Positions 37,100-45,061 of a DNA stretch of 64,000 bases are shown in pieces; the first letter of the stretch is position 1; each line of letters begins with the position of its first letter. Location of the stretch: positions 186,001-250,000 of the forward strand of contig CAVTGS010000027.1 of NCBI GenBank assembly GCA_963734295.1. Direction: 5' to 3'. The notes under the pieces were generated by a model. The model had not been told where the DNA came from and searched no databases. It saw only the letters and a program-made list of their open reading frames with translations. The translations under genes were made by a program, and so were the position numbers. Origin of the DNA: JAEUMW01 sp963734295 (GTDB lineage Bacteria; Pseudomonadota; Gammaproteobacteria; Burkholderiales; JAEUMW01).

Positions 37100-38540
37100 C
37101 GGGTCGTACTCCGGGTCGGGATGGATCGAGGGGGTAGAGGGCCGAGAGTCGCGCGCCGTAGCGCGACCACACGACGTCGCGGCGGACGCGGCCGTTGGCG
37201 GTCGCGAGGCCGTTCGCGGCGCTGAACGGTTCTTCCGCGCGGATCCAGAACGTGACCTGCGCGTAGTCGGGCAGGTGCGCGTTGGCGCGGCGTACTTCAG
37301 CGTCGATCACGGCATCGGTCGCGTGCGCTAACCGGGGCACGACCACCGCGCACAGGCGCGGCCGCGCCTCGCCGAAAACCGCGGACTGGACGATGGCGCC
37401 GCCGGCGGAGAGCTCGGCTTCCGGCCACTCGGGCGCCACGTTGCGGCCGAATGAGGTAATGAGAACGTGCTTGCGCCGCCCCGACACGTGCAGGAAGCCG
37501 TCGGTGTCCAGATGCCCGAGGTCGCCGGTGGGCAGCCAGGCGCTTGCCGGAGCGCGTTCATCGCTGCCGAGAAAGCCGAGGCAGCGGTTGCCCGAGACGA
37601 GGATCTCGCCGTCCGGCGAGATGCGCACTTCGGCGTGCGCGAGGGGCCGGCCAACGCTTCCAGGGCGATCCGCGCCCGGGAGATTCAGCGCCACCACCGA
37701 GGCGCATTCCGTCAGGCCGTAGCCTTCGTACGCGGGCAGGCCCGCGGCACGCGCGCGTTCGAGCAGTGCCGATCCCACCCTCGCGCCGCCCACTGCGGCG
37801 AAGCGTAGCCGCGCCGGGCGCGGCGCGCCGGCCTCGAGCGCGGCGGCGAGTGCCAGCATCATCTGCGGCAGCAGGATCACGCTCTCGGCCTGCCAGCGCT
37901 CGATCGCCGCGAGGCAGGCGAGGGGATCGAATCCGGTCGCGCCGCTCATGCCGACCACTGCGAGCGGCGGCACGACGCATTCGGCGCCGCCCAGCAGGGC
38001 GGTGCGTGCGCCGGCGACGTTCTCCAGCAGCACCGGCAGCGGAAGCACGCACAGGTGCCGCGCAACGCCCAGCGAACGGGTTGCCCGCTCCAGCGCACAC
38101 GCAAGCGCATGCTGCTGCGCGGCGCCGAGGCAAACGCCCTTTGGCGCGCCCGTGGTACCGGAGGTGAAGGTAATCTTGGTGGTCGCCTCCGGCAGCGCTA
38201 CCGGGGCCGCGTCGCGCCGGAACCAGCCAAGCGTGCTGCCCTCGATCGAGGCGGGTGCGCCGAAACCGAGCGTGCGGGCCGCCTCGGGCGAATCGCCGAG
38301 CAGGGCGTCCATGCCGCTCGCCGCGGCTGCGCTTTCTAGCTGCGCGCGCGTGAAGAACGCGGGCAGTGGCACCAGCGGGATGTTCGCACGCTCGGCGGCA
38401 AGATCGGCGACGAGCCACTCCGGACCGTTGTCTGCGAGCAGGCCGACGACGCGCGGCCGCGCGCGGGCGAGCGCCTGCGCCAGCCGCTGGACGCGTTCTT
38501 GGAGCGCGTTGACGGTGACGAGCGGCGACCCGGATGTCAT
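37086..38540 (-). CDS. AMP-dependent acyl/aryl-CoA-type synthetase
   Basis: 484-residue ANL-superfamily adenylating enzyme. ATP-binding motif ITFTSGTTGAPKG (residues 123-135), A5 block AYEGYGLTECASVVALN, A7 block LPTGDLGHLD and GRRKHVLITSFGRNVAPEW (A8). The usual C-terminal catalytic lysine motif is replaced by GLATANGRVRRD, where arginine stands in the lysine place, so acyl transfer chemistry may differ. The ATG at 38540 overlaps the hemolysin-family gene stop (ATGA). It probably activates a carboxylic acid for the neighbouring enzymes. Confidence 0.88.
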   Translation of the reverse strand: MTSGSPLVTVNALQERVQRLAQALARARPRVVGLLADNGPEWLVADLAAERANIPLVPLPAFFTRAQLESAAAASGMDALLGDSPEAARTLGFGAPASIEGSTLGWFRRDAAPVALPEATTKITFTSGTTGAPKGVCLGAAQQHALACALERATRSLGVARHLCVLPLPVLLENVAGARTALLGGAECVVPPLAVVGMSGATGFDPLACLAAIERWQAESVILLPQMMLALAAALEAGAPRPARLRFAAVGGARVGSALLERARAAGLPAYEGYGLTECASVVALNLPGADRPGSVGRPLAHAEVRISPDGEILVSGNRCLGFLGSDERAPASAWLPTGDLGHLDTDGFLHVSGRRKHVLITSFGRNVAPEWPEAELSAGGAIVQSAVFGEARPRLCAVVVPRLAHATDAVIDAEVRRANAHLPDYAQVTFWIRAEEPFSAANGLATANGRVRRDVVWSRYGARLSALYPLDPSRPGVRPDAVF

Positions 38541-39157
38541 GCACGCGCCCCGGCGCAAAGGCCGAGCGAGACCTTGCCGACCATCACGAGCGGGTCCTGG
38601 TGGTAGTAGCTGCCCCAGCTCGCGCCGCCGTCGGGAAGGTGCGCCGGATCGGCCGCGGCGATCGGCAGTGGCTTCAGGCCCAGCTTGTTGAAGGAATTGC
38701 GCAGCGCGCGTGTCGCCGTAAACGCTACCCAGCGGTAGCCCAATCGGTGCAGGTGGCGCGCAAGCTGCGGAATCAGCGTGCGTCCCATGCCCGCGGAGAC
38801 CGCGGCAAGATTGCCCACTTCGACGATGCCACCGCGCGATACCGGCCGACCGAGAGCGGCGGCGAGCGCCTGCTCGATCGGGGTCGCGAGATATTGCTCG
38901 AGGAAGAGCTCCTGCGTGTCGGCCGCGGCGTAGCCCGCCGCTGCCTGCCAGCAGGCGAGGCCGTCCCGCACACCGAGCAGGTGCGGCAGGAAGTGCGTCA
39001 CGCGCGCGCCGTAGGCCCGGCGGTAACGTGCGGCGATGAAGTCCTCGAACGCTGCGCGCGAGGGGTGCGTGCGGTGCACCGGCTCCAAAAAGGACCTTAC
39101 GGTGCGAGGCGGTGCCGCGCGAAGCTCGGAGTGAACGAAGTGGGCTAGGCTCATCAT
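38537..39157 (-). CDS. Thermostable-hemolysin family protein
   Basis: 206 residues resembling the Vibrio thermostable hemolysin family. Marker blocks: HFLPHLLGVRDGLACWQAAAGY, EQYLATPIEQALAAALGR, IVEVGNLAAVSAGMGR and WVAFTATRALRNSFNKLGL. The layout recalls GNAT/autoinducer-synthase-like folds, so an acyltransferase role is possible (inference). No signal peptide. First gene of the proposed seven-gene unit, with a PmrA/QseB-type repeat 25-43 bp upstream and a weak -10 (TAACAT, 39171-39166). Two adjacent ATGs could serve as the start. Confidence 0.82.
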   Translation of the reverse strand: MMSLAHFVHSELRAAPPRTVRSFLEPVHRTHPSRAAFEDFIAARYRRAYGARVTHFLPHLLGVRDGLACWQAAAGYAAADTQELFLEQYLATPIEQALAAALGRPVSRGGIVEVGNLAAVSAGMGRTLIPQLARHLHRLGYRWVAFTATRALRNSFNKLGLKPLPIAAADPAHLPDGGASWGSYYHQDPLVMVGKVSLGLCAGARA

Positions 39158-39165
39158 GGCCGCAG

Positions 39166-39200
39166 ATGTTAGTGACCGGAAATTAACCGACCATTAACCG
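39166..39200 (-). promoter_or_regulatory. PmrA/QseB-type direct repeat and promoter of the hemolysin-ligase operon
   Basis: On the minus strand GGTTAAT occurs twice with an 11-bp period: GTTAAT-N5-GTTAAT between 39199 and 39183. PmrA/BasR boxes have the same geometry of TTAA hexamers with 5-bp spacers. A possible -10 (TAACAT, 39171-39166) lies 17 bp downstream of the -35 position, which overlaps the box, as expected for activation. Confidence 0.6.
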
Positions 39201-39238
39201 AAGCGAAGGCGTCCGGTCGTCGGGCTCGTCGGTGCAAA

Positions 39239-39360
39239 CGCGCGGCGATTGCGGACTACGCGGGACTACGGCAAAGCTGCAGCATGCCGAGCGGTTACGA
39301 TGCGTGGTTCGCCAGAGCGGACAAGAACGCGCAGATCGCGATCAACGTTGGTGGCGCGGG
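39239..39360 (+). pseudogene. Relic of an aminopeptidase C-terminus (duplicate of the gene at 31732)
   Basis: Reads ADYAGLRQSCSMPSGYDAWF followed by ARADKNAQIAINVGG. The intact gene has ADYTELRRGWGMPSGYDAWF then AGPLNNAQIA. About 35 codons are recognisable; no start or metal-binding region remains. This is a leftover of a second copy or of a rearrangement. Confidence 0.75.
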
Positions 39361-39737
39361 GAGCAGATACGAAGGCCGCTATGCGCTAACGCGGGGGGAC
39401 GCCACTGTGAGGGAGAGTCCGTCAAGGTTTCGACGCATTGAGCAAACAAGCTCCGGCTAGGTCCGGAAACGACTCATCTCGGCCGCTCGTAAGCCCCGCC
39501 GATCGACTGGGCGACGGCCCGGATCAGGCGCAGCCGCTGGACCCGGTCCGACGGCGCGGCCAGCAGCGTCGAGCCCAGCATAGCGACGAGGGAGACCAGC
39601 GCCCAGAGCACCGGAACTGGACTTCCGCAACCCCACTCGCGTGCCCAGAGCAGGAGGAAAAAGTTTCCCTTCATCGCCTCCGCCAAGCCCCCACCCGCCG
39701 ACCCACATAGACCCCGCGAAATATAAAGCGCACTGCT
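39361..39737. other. Intergenic stretch with no firm gene
   Basis: A 66-residue minus-strand frame (39674-39474, MKGNFFLLLWAREW with a hydrophobic centre) is possible, but its ribosome site is too close to the start and I do not recognise it. Otherwise nothing is seen. Base composition becomes less GC-rich toward the right. Confidence 0.3.
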
Positions 39738-39751
39738 TTGACGCAAGTCAT
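39738..39751 (+). promoter_or_regulatory. FNR/ANR-type box upstream of the MBL-fold gene
   Basis: TTGACGCAAGTCAT resembles TTGAC-N4-GTCAA, differing in one outer base. A good -10 (TTTAAT, 39777-39782) places the start about 45 bp from the box centre, close to the class II activation distance. It suggests induction at low oxygen. Confidence 0.55.
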
Positions 39752-39809
39752 CGCGACGCTATTTGAGTGCGAGTAGTTTAATGAAGCTCCCCTGTCAAGG
39801 AGGCAAGCT

Positions 39810-40742
39810 ATGTCAAGCAATCAGAACGTTGATATCGGCGTCCTCAGGCGCTTGAAAGTACGGTGCATCTCCGAGACCGGCTGGTTTGACGACGCCACGC
39901 TGCTTGGGGACGTCAAGGCGGCCGGTGGCATGAGCGTGAGCCAGTATCAGCTTCGCTGGCCGCCATTTGGCGACCTACATCCCGACAATGCTGCCGGTGC
40001 TTCGGCCCTGATCGAAGCCGAGGAAATGGACGGCACCATCCATAGGCTGCTTTTCGACACCGGCTGGGGACCGGATTGGATGAACAAGCGATTCGCCGAG
40101 GAGGGCATCGACAAGATGCTGGCAGGCGGCGAGATCGAGTGCCTGATAATCAGCCACGAGCACTTCGACCACTTCTGGGGGATCCGCTCAACGCTCAGGC
40201 ATCGGCCCGATATTACGATTTATGTGCCGGCGGGCTTTCACGAAGAAGGACTGGCATTTATCAAGAGCAACGGTCACACCGGCAGGCTCATCATCGCCCA
40301 GCCCGGTGAGCCGCTGTTGGTCTTCCCCGGGTTTGCCTTGGTCAATTTTGAGATGACCACTCTGCTACAGGTGCAAGGGGAGAACGTTCTCTACTGCGGC
40401 ATCAACGATAAAGGCATCGCGATGCTGACCGGATGTGGACATGGTGGCGTCATCCAGTTGCTCGAATATGCCGCCCGGACCTTCAAGGATGGCGAACGGA
40501 TACATGCCGTGTATGGCGGTCTGCACATCTCGCCGTTCGGCGAATGGGACCAAGATCGGGAGCAACTCGTTGCAGCGCTGGGTCGCTACCCGATAGAAAA
40601 GCTCGGATGCAATCATTGCACTGGCCCTAACGCTGTCCAGAGAATGATCGACATCGGCTTGCCGGTCGTACGCGGGACCGCCCGGAATGGCTCAAAGACA
40701 GATCTCTACCTTGGTAACGGCGATACATTGGAACTCGGTTAG
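39810..40742 (+). CDS. MBL-fold metallohydrolase (MptE/dihydropterin-synthase-like group)
   Basis: 310 residues with an AGGAGG ribosome site. Metallo-beta-lactamase fold: metal motif SHEHFDHFWG (H116, H118, D120, H121), LFDTGWGPDW upstream, and LTGCGHGGVIQLLEYA and YGGLHISPFGEWD (about 240), with GCNHCTG near 275. These blocks match the group annotated as 7,8-dihydropterin-6-methyl-4-aminobenzene phosphate synthase-like, but function is usually unknown. No signal peptide, so probably cytoplasmic. It is preceded by an FNR-like box and has lower GC than neighbours, suggesting transfer. Confidence 0.85.
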   Translation: MSSNQNVDIGVLRRLKVRCISETGWFDDATLLGDVKAAGGMSVSQYQLRWPPFGDLHPDNAAGASALIEAEEMDGTIHRLLFDTGWGPDWMNKRFAEEGIDKMLAGGEIECLIISHEHFDHFWGIRSTLRHRPDITIYVPAGFHEEGLAFIKSNGHTGRLIIAQPGEPLLVFPGFALVNFEMTTLLQVQGENVLYCGINDKGIAMLTGCGHGGVIQLLEYAARTFKDGERIHAVYGGLHISPFGEWDQDREQLVAALGRYPIEKLGCNHCTGPNAVQRMIDIGLPVVRGTARNGSKTDLYLGNGDTLELG

Positions 40743-40787
40743 AGCCGCATAGCCCTACCCATCAGACTATCATCGTAACAGGACGCA

Positions 40788-40970
40788 ATGGATAGCTTCG
40801 TGAAGCGATATCTGCTCGGCCCGCCCAAAGCAGCATGGCCAAGCATGCGGCACGCGCGAACGGTATGGGACCGCCGCTTCATGCCCGCATCGATGCGCAA
40901 CATCGGCTTGAGCATGCACGACGCCGCCAGCGACTTCGCTCGGACCGCCAAAGCGGGGGTGCGCGTCCAC
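40788..40970 (+). pseudogene. Relic of a c'-type cytochrome-like gene (duplicate of 41274-41798)
   Basis: Contains FMPASMRNIGLSMHDAASDF followed by ARTAKAGV, against FMPAAMQDIGTRMHRAASQF then AIEAQNAGV in the intact gene. After this the similarity ends and no CxxCH heme motif is present. The upstream WPSMRHAR segment may also belong. No ribosome site suitable for expression was seen. Confidence 0.65.
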
Positions 40971-41071
40971 GCTGGTTGCGAGATTCTGAGCGCCGGGATT
41001 GAGGCGTTGACAAGGTCGAACCTGGTCCGATCCGCAAGGATCGATTCATCAACCACGAGAGGAGTACAGCC

Positions 41072-41266
41072 ATGAAGGTGAATGTCGGAAACGTTGATCG
41101 CATCGTACGAATCGCTGTAGGGCTTGCACTGATCGGCTTGGCCATCGCTGGCACAATCGGCCCTTGGGGATACATCGGCATCGTCCCGCTTTTCACGGGA
41201 TTCATGCGCGTGTGCCCCGCATATTCTCTGCTGGGCATCAACACGTGCCCAAGCGGGAAAAGCTGA
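41072..41266 (+). CDS. DUF2892-type small membrane protein
   Basis: 64 residues with a GAGAGGAG ribosome site. The DUF2892 pattern is plain: MKVNVGNVDRIVRIAVGLALIG, then GPWGYIGIVPLFTGFMRVCPAYSLLGINTC. Two membrane helices (about 13-30 and 34-50) and two cysteines after the second helix, as in YgaP-like transmembrane parts. Often found near rhodanese or redox genes. Here it sits 8 bp before a cytochrome-like gene, probably in the same transcript. Confidence 0.88.
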   Translation: MKVNVGNVDRIVRIAVGLALIGLAIAGTIGPWGYIGIVPLFTGFMRVCPAYSLLGINTCPSGKS

Positions 41267-41273
41267 GCGCACG

Positions 41274-41798
41274 ATGAATACGCCGATGGCGGCTCGAAGG
41301 GGAGCGGGCATGCAGTCTGCGCTGAAGGCTGCGGTGGCGCTTGCGGCTGCCGCGGCTTGCGGGTACGTGCCCGTTGCTGGTGCACAGACACATCAGCACG
41401 ACACGGCGGCACCTGCCGCTGTCCAAGCGGACGGCCGGGAACTGGTCAAGTTCCCCGAGCCGATGCGCCTGCACACCATCACCAGCATGCGCGACCATCT
41501 GCTGGCCCTTCAGGAAATCGAAGTGGCGCTCTCCAAGAACGCGTTCGCTCAAGCGGCCGACATCGCCGAACAGCGCCTCGGAATGAGCTCTCTCGAAACC
41601 CACGGTGCAGCGCACATTGCGCCGTTTATGCCAGCCGCCATGCAGGACATCGGAACCCGGATGCACCGTGCAGCCAGTCAGTTCGCGATCGAAGCGCAAA
41701 ACGCCGGCGTGAGCGACGATCTCCGCCCGGCGCTGGCGGCGCTCGGCATGGTCATGCAACAGTGCGTGGCGTGCCACGCCAACTATCGCTTGCATTGA
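41274..41798 (+). CDS. Periplasmic c'-like cytochrome
   Basis: 174 residues. A signal peptide (about 1-37, ending VAGAQ) is followed by a four-helix region: MRLHTITSMRDHLLALQEIEVALSK, QAADIAEQRLGMSSL, FMPAAMQDIGTRMHRAAS. The single heme motif CVACH lies near the C-terminus with HANYR after it, as in cytochrome c'. Such proteins bind heme c in the periplasm and may handle NO or small ligands. The start could instead be the internal ATG at MQSALKAAV. An upstream relic shows the same core. Confidence 0.82.
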   Translation: MNTPMAARRGAGMQSALKAAVALAAAAACGYVPVAGAQTHQHDTAAPAAVQADGRELVKFPEPMRLHTITSMRDHLLALQEIEVALSKNAFAQAADIAEQRLGMSSLETHGAAHIAPFMPAAMQDIGTRMHRAASQFAIEAQNAGVSDDLRPALAALGMVMQQCVACHANYRLH

Positions 41799-41805
41799 TT
41801 CCAGG

Positions 41806-42450
41806 GTGGAAGCCAGCGCATACGACGCTTGGTACCACACGCCACGCGGCGCCTGGATTGGAGACATCGAGTTTGGGTTGCTGCGGCAGTTGTTGCAACC
41901 CAAACTCGGCGAGAGCCTGCTCGATGTAGGCTGCGGTACCGGCTACTTCACCATACGCTTTGGCAGCGAATTGGATTTGCACGTCATCGGGCTCGACCTG
42001 AATTCGTCGTGGCTGGACTTTGCCCGGGCGCGTGGCACGGGCAATGAGCAATATTGCGTTGGCACGGCGGAATTCCTGCCGTTTGCTGACTGCAGTTTCG
42101 ACCTCTCGATTTCGGTCACAGCTCTTTGCTTCGTCGAAGATGCCCGACGCGCCGTCGTGGAGATCCTCCGTGTCACTCGCAGGCGCTTTGGCATCGGTCT
42201 GCTGAATCGACACAGCCTGCTCTATCTTCAGAAAGGTCGTGCCGGTGGCTCCGGCGCCTACCGTGGTGCGCATTGGCATACAACGCGAGAAATCCGTGCG
42301 CTCTTCGACGGACTGCCGGCTGCCAATCTAAAAGTAAGAAGTGGGGTCTTCCTTGCCGGCGGCAGTCCGATTGCGCGCGCCATCGAGCGCCTGATCCCGC
42401 ATCGGCTGTCGCTCGGAGCGTTCGTCGTCGTTGCCGGCGACGTCAGGTAG
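41806..42450 (+). CDS. Class I SAM-dependent methyltransferase
   Basis: 214 residues from a GTG. SAM-binding motif I is LLDVGCGTGYFTIRFG (residues about 38-53), motif II acidic VIGLDLNSSWLDFAR, and the FPFADCSFDLSISVTALCFVED block is the UbiE/Methyltransf_11 motif region. No membrane segment. The usual Methyltransf_11 type acts on small molecules or lipids; substrate unknown. It follows the cytochrome-like gene by 7 bp. Confidence 0.88.
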   Translation: MEASAYDAWYHTPRGAWIGDIEFGLLRQLLQPKLGESLLDVGCGTGYFTIRFGSELDLHVIGLDLNSSWLDFARARGTGNEQYCVGTAEFLPFADCSFDLSISVTALCFVEDARRAVVEILRVTRRRFGIGLLNRHSLLYLQKGRAGGSGAYRGAHWHTTREIRALFDGLPAANLKVRSGVFLAGGSPIARAIERLIPHRLSLGAFVVVAGDVR

Positions 42451-43036
42451 GGCAAATAAGACCGTGGCGAATGGCCGGTTCCGGGCATTGGGCGGCGACA
42501 CCGATCGCCTGCAGCTGGCCGTCCAGCGACCATCGAGTCCGAACGCGAGCGGCTTGATCGCTTGATCGTCGACGGTAGCAGTACGACCCACACGAGACAT
42601 AGCGCCCGGTCCATAGCGAGCATCCAAGCGACGTAAAGCGGATGCTCGGACCTACTTGGACACCGGTGACAGCGCGCGGGCCTCGCGGTCATCGAGGCGG
42701 CACGACGGTCAGTGGGTCTGGTGTAGACACGATATGAAAAATCGCCGAGTGCACGCCGACCGACGCTCACGATCTCATCTCTTCGAGGTCGTGTCGGGGC
42801 ACGACTGGCAATACGCTAATCGTGGTCTATGAGAACCGGGCGGTGGCGGGCGGCCGTATCGACGTCGCCTGTGCCATCATCTTCCCATTCGCGACGATAC
42901 CAAAGATCATCTGCGTACAGGTCGCCATCACCATCTGGGGGAGTGGGGTGACCCACGCACCGGTTCGAGGAGATACCAAATCGAACGCCAACCCGCGAAG
43001 TCAGCTCATCGACCTCTGAAGCGAGCCGGCGCGATC
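42451..43036. other. Gene-less stretch between methyltransferase and SulP gene
   Basis: No supported gene. Short frames on both strands (for example minus 42627-42328 and plus 42822-43019) lack ribosome sites and recognisable sequence. Composition is mixed, consistent with decayed accessory DNA. Confidence 0.4.
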
Positions 43037-43153
43037 GTGGGATTCGACGCGGGCTCGTCGAGCATCAAATTATTAGTAGCCGATAATCGGGCGATACGCT
43101 GGTTGCGTACTCGCGATGTTCCGAAGGGGCTTAGAACAGTGACCGCCAATTGA
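43037..43153 (+). pseudogene. Possible relic of an acetate-kinase-type N-terminus
   Basis: A 38-codon frame begins GFDAGSSSIKLLVADN, resembling the phosphate-1 motif at the start of acetate/butyrate kinases (NAGSSSLKF) and other sugar-kinase-fold ATPases. It stops after KGLRTVTAN, 28 bp before the SulP start. Too short to be functional; could also be chance similarity. Confidence 0.4.
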
Positions 43154-43181
43154 ATCTGTGCAGCAAAAGGGGACGAGCCGC

Positions 43182-44876
43182 ATGACCCACGATCCAACAG
43201 CCTCGGAGGCAAGCCAGTCCCCTTCCCTGGTGCTACGTTTCGACGTCATCGCCGGTCTCACGGCCGCGGCAGTCGTTCTGCCCAAGGCAATGGCCTACGC
43301 GACGGTAGCCGGACTGCCCGTCGCCGTCGGTCTCTACACCGCCTTCATCCCGATGGCGGTCTACGCGCTGCTCGGCTCGTCGCGCGTGCTCAGCGTCAGC
43401 TCCACTGCAACCCTGGCGATCCTGGTCGGGACGGAGCTCGGCATTGTGGTGCCGGACGGCGACCCCGCGAAGCTCATCACGGCGACGGCCACGCTGACCG
43501 CGCTGGTCGGGGCGATGCTGGTGCTGGCGAGGCTGATGCGTTTGGGATTCGTCGCCAACTTCATTTCCACACCGGTGTTGACAGGGTTCAAGGCGGGGAT
43601 CGGGCTCGTGATCGTGCTGGACCAAGTGCCGAAGCTCCTCGGAGTCCACATCGACAAACACGGTTTCTTCCGCGACCTCTTGAGCCTTGGGCAGCACCTG
43701 CCCGAGACCTCCCTGATCACGTTGGCGGTGGCCCTGGCAACGTTTGCCGTACTGATCGGCATGGAGCGGCTATGGCCGCATTCTCCGGCTCCCCTGATCG
43801 CCGTGGGAGGCGCCATCGCGGCGTCGTGGTTCTTCGGTCTGCATGGGCTGGGGGTTTCGACGGTCGGCCTGATTCCGCAAGGATTCCCCGCCCTCACCCT
43901 GCCGGACTTGGCGCTGATCGCGGATCTGGCGCCGGGAGCGCTCGGGATCGCGCTGATGAGCTTCACCGAAACGATTGCGGCGGGTCGCGCCTTTGCGCGC
44001 CCGGCCGACCCGCCGATCGATGCCAACCGCGAATTGATTGCCACCGGCGCCGCCAACCTGGGCGGCGCGCTGCTGGGTGCCATGCCGGCCGGCGGCGGCA
44101 CCTCGCAGACCGCGGTCGTGCGTTCCGTGGGTGGGCAGTCGCAAAAGGCATCGCTGGTGACCGCGGCCGCCGCGGTCGCCACCATGCTACTGCTCGCGCC
44201 GATCCTCGGGTTGTTACCGAACGCCACGCTGGCCGCGATCGTCATCGTCTACTCGGTCGGGTTGATCCAGCCGGCAGAGTTCCGGGCTATCCTCAAGGTG
44301 CGCTCGATGGAGTTCCGCTGGGCGCTGATCGCCTGTGCCGGCGTGCTGGTGTTCGGCACGCTCAAGGGGATCGTGGTGGCCATCATCGTGTCGATGATCG
44401 GCCTGGCGAGCCAGACCGCCCACCCGCGCGTGTCTGTCATCGGCCGCAAGCGCGGCGCCGACGTGTTGCGACCACTGTCACCCGAACACCCCGACGACGA
44501 GACGTTCGAGGGCCTGCTGATTCTGCGGCCCGAGGGGCGACTGTTCTTTATTAACGCACAGAACGTCTCCGATCAGATCCACGCGTTGATCGACAAGTAC
44601 CAGCCGCGCGTGCTGGCGCTCGACATGAGCCGCGTACCCGACATCGAGTATTCGGCGCTGCAGGCGCTGATGGAGGGCGAAAAACGCATTGCGGACCGCG
44701 GCATCGTCGTGTGGTTGGTGGGATTGAACCCCGGCGTGCTCGAGGTCGTACGGCATGCCGGGCTGGACGAGCGGCTCGGCCGTGAGCGGATGCTGTTCAG
44801 CGCACACGGGGTGATCGAACACTACCAGGCGCTGGAGGCGACGGCAGGCCGCAAGGGGGAGCCGGCGGCGTCTTGA
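43182..44876 (+). CDS. SulP family inorganic anion transporter
   Basis: 564 residues. About 12 membrane segments (residues about 25-420) with the SulP signature PKAMAYATVAGLPVAVGLYTA (near 34-54), followed by a cytoplasmic STAS domain (about 445-550, with LLILRPEGRLFFINAQNV and VLALDMSRVPDIEYSALQAL). SulP proteins move sulfate, bicarbonate or other anions. The ATG at 43182 (AGGGGA upstream) is preferred over one at 43158. No carbonic anhydrase or sulfate gene is next to it, so the substrate is open. Confidence 0.9.
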   Translation: MTHDPTASEASQSPSLVLRFDVIAGLTAAAVVLPKAMAYATVAGLPVAVGLYTAFIPMAVYALLGSSRVLSVSSTATLAILVGTELGIVVPDGDPAKLITATATLTALVGAMLVLARLMRLGFVANFISTPVLTGFKAGIGLVIVLDQVPKLLGVHIDKHGFFRDLLSLGQHLPETSLITLAVALATFAVLIGMERLWPHSPAPLIAVGGAIAASWFFGLHGLGVSTVGLIPQGFPALTLPDLALIADLAPGALGIALMSFTETIAAGRAFARPADPPIDANRELIATGAANLGGALLGAMPAGGGTSQTAVVRSVGGQSQKASLVTAAAAVATMLLLAPILGLLPNATLAAIVIVYSVGLIQPAEFRAILKVRSMEFRWALIACAGVLVFGTLKGIVVAIIVSMIGLASQTAHPRVSVIGRKRGADVLRPLSPEHPDDETFEGLLILRPEGRLFFINAQNVSDQIHALIDKYQPRVLALDMSRVPDIEYSALQALMEGEKRIADRGIVVWLVGLNPGVLEVVRHAGLDERLGRERMLFSAHGVIEHYQALEATAGRKGEPAAS

Positions 44877-45061
44877 TCAGAAGCATTCACGCAGGTCCTT
44901 CAACAAATAGTGGGCGGCCTCGTCACGGCCGATGCTGCGCGACCTGAAGTTATCGGTCGGACAGCAAAGGAGAGCGATCCCGGTTGAGTCTGACGTGCCG
45001 CCCTTCAGTTCCGACCGGCCGACAGCCACGGCCTGGATGGCGGCAGACGCCCCCCTCACAC

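Noticed and set aside
39474..39674. 66-residue minus-strand frame with a hydrophobic centre
   Set aside because: The GGAGG lies only 2 bp from the ATG and the sequence is unrecognised, so coding support is too weak.
42258..42770. 170-codon minus-strand frame after the methyltransferase
   Set aside because: It overlaps the methyltransferase antisense, has no ribosome site and no family resemblance.
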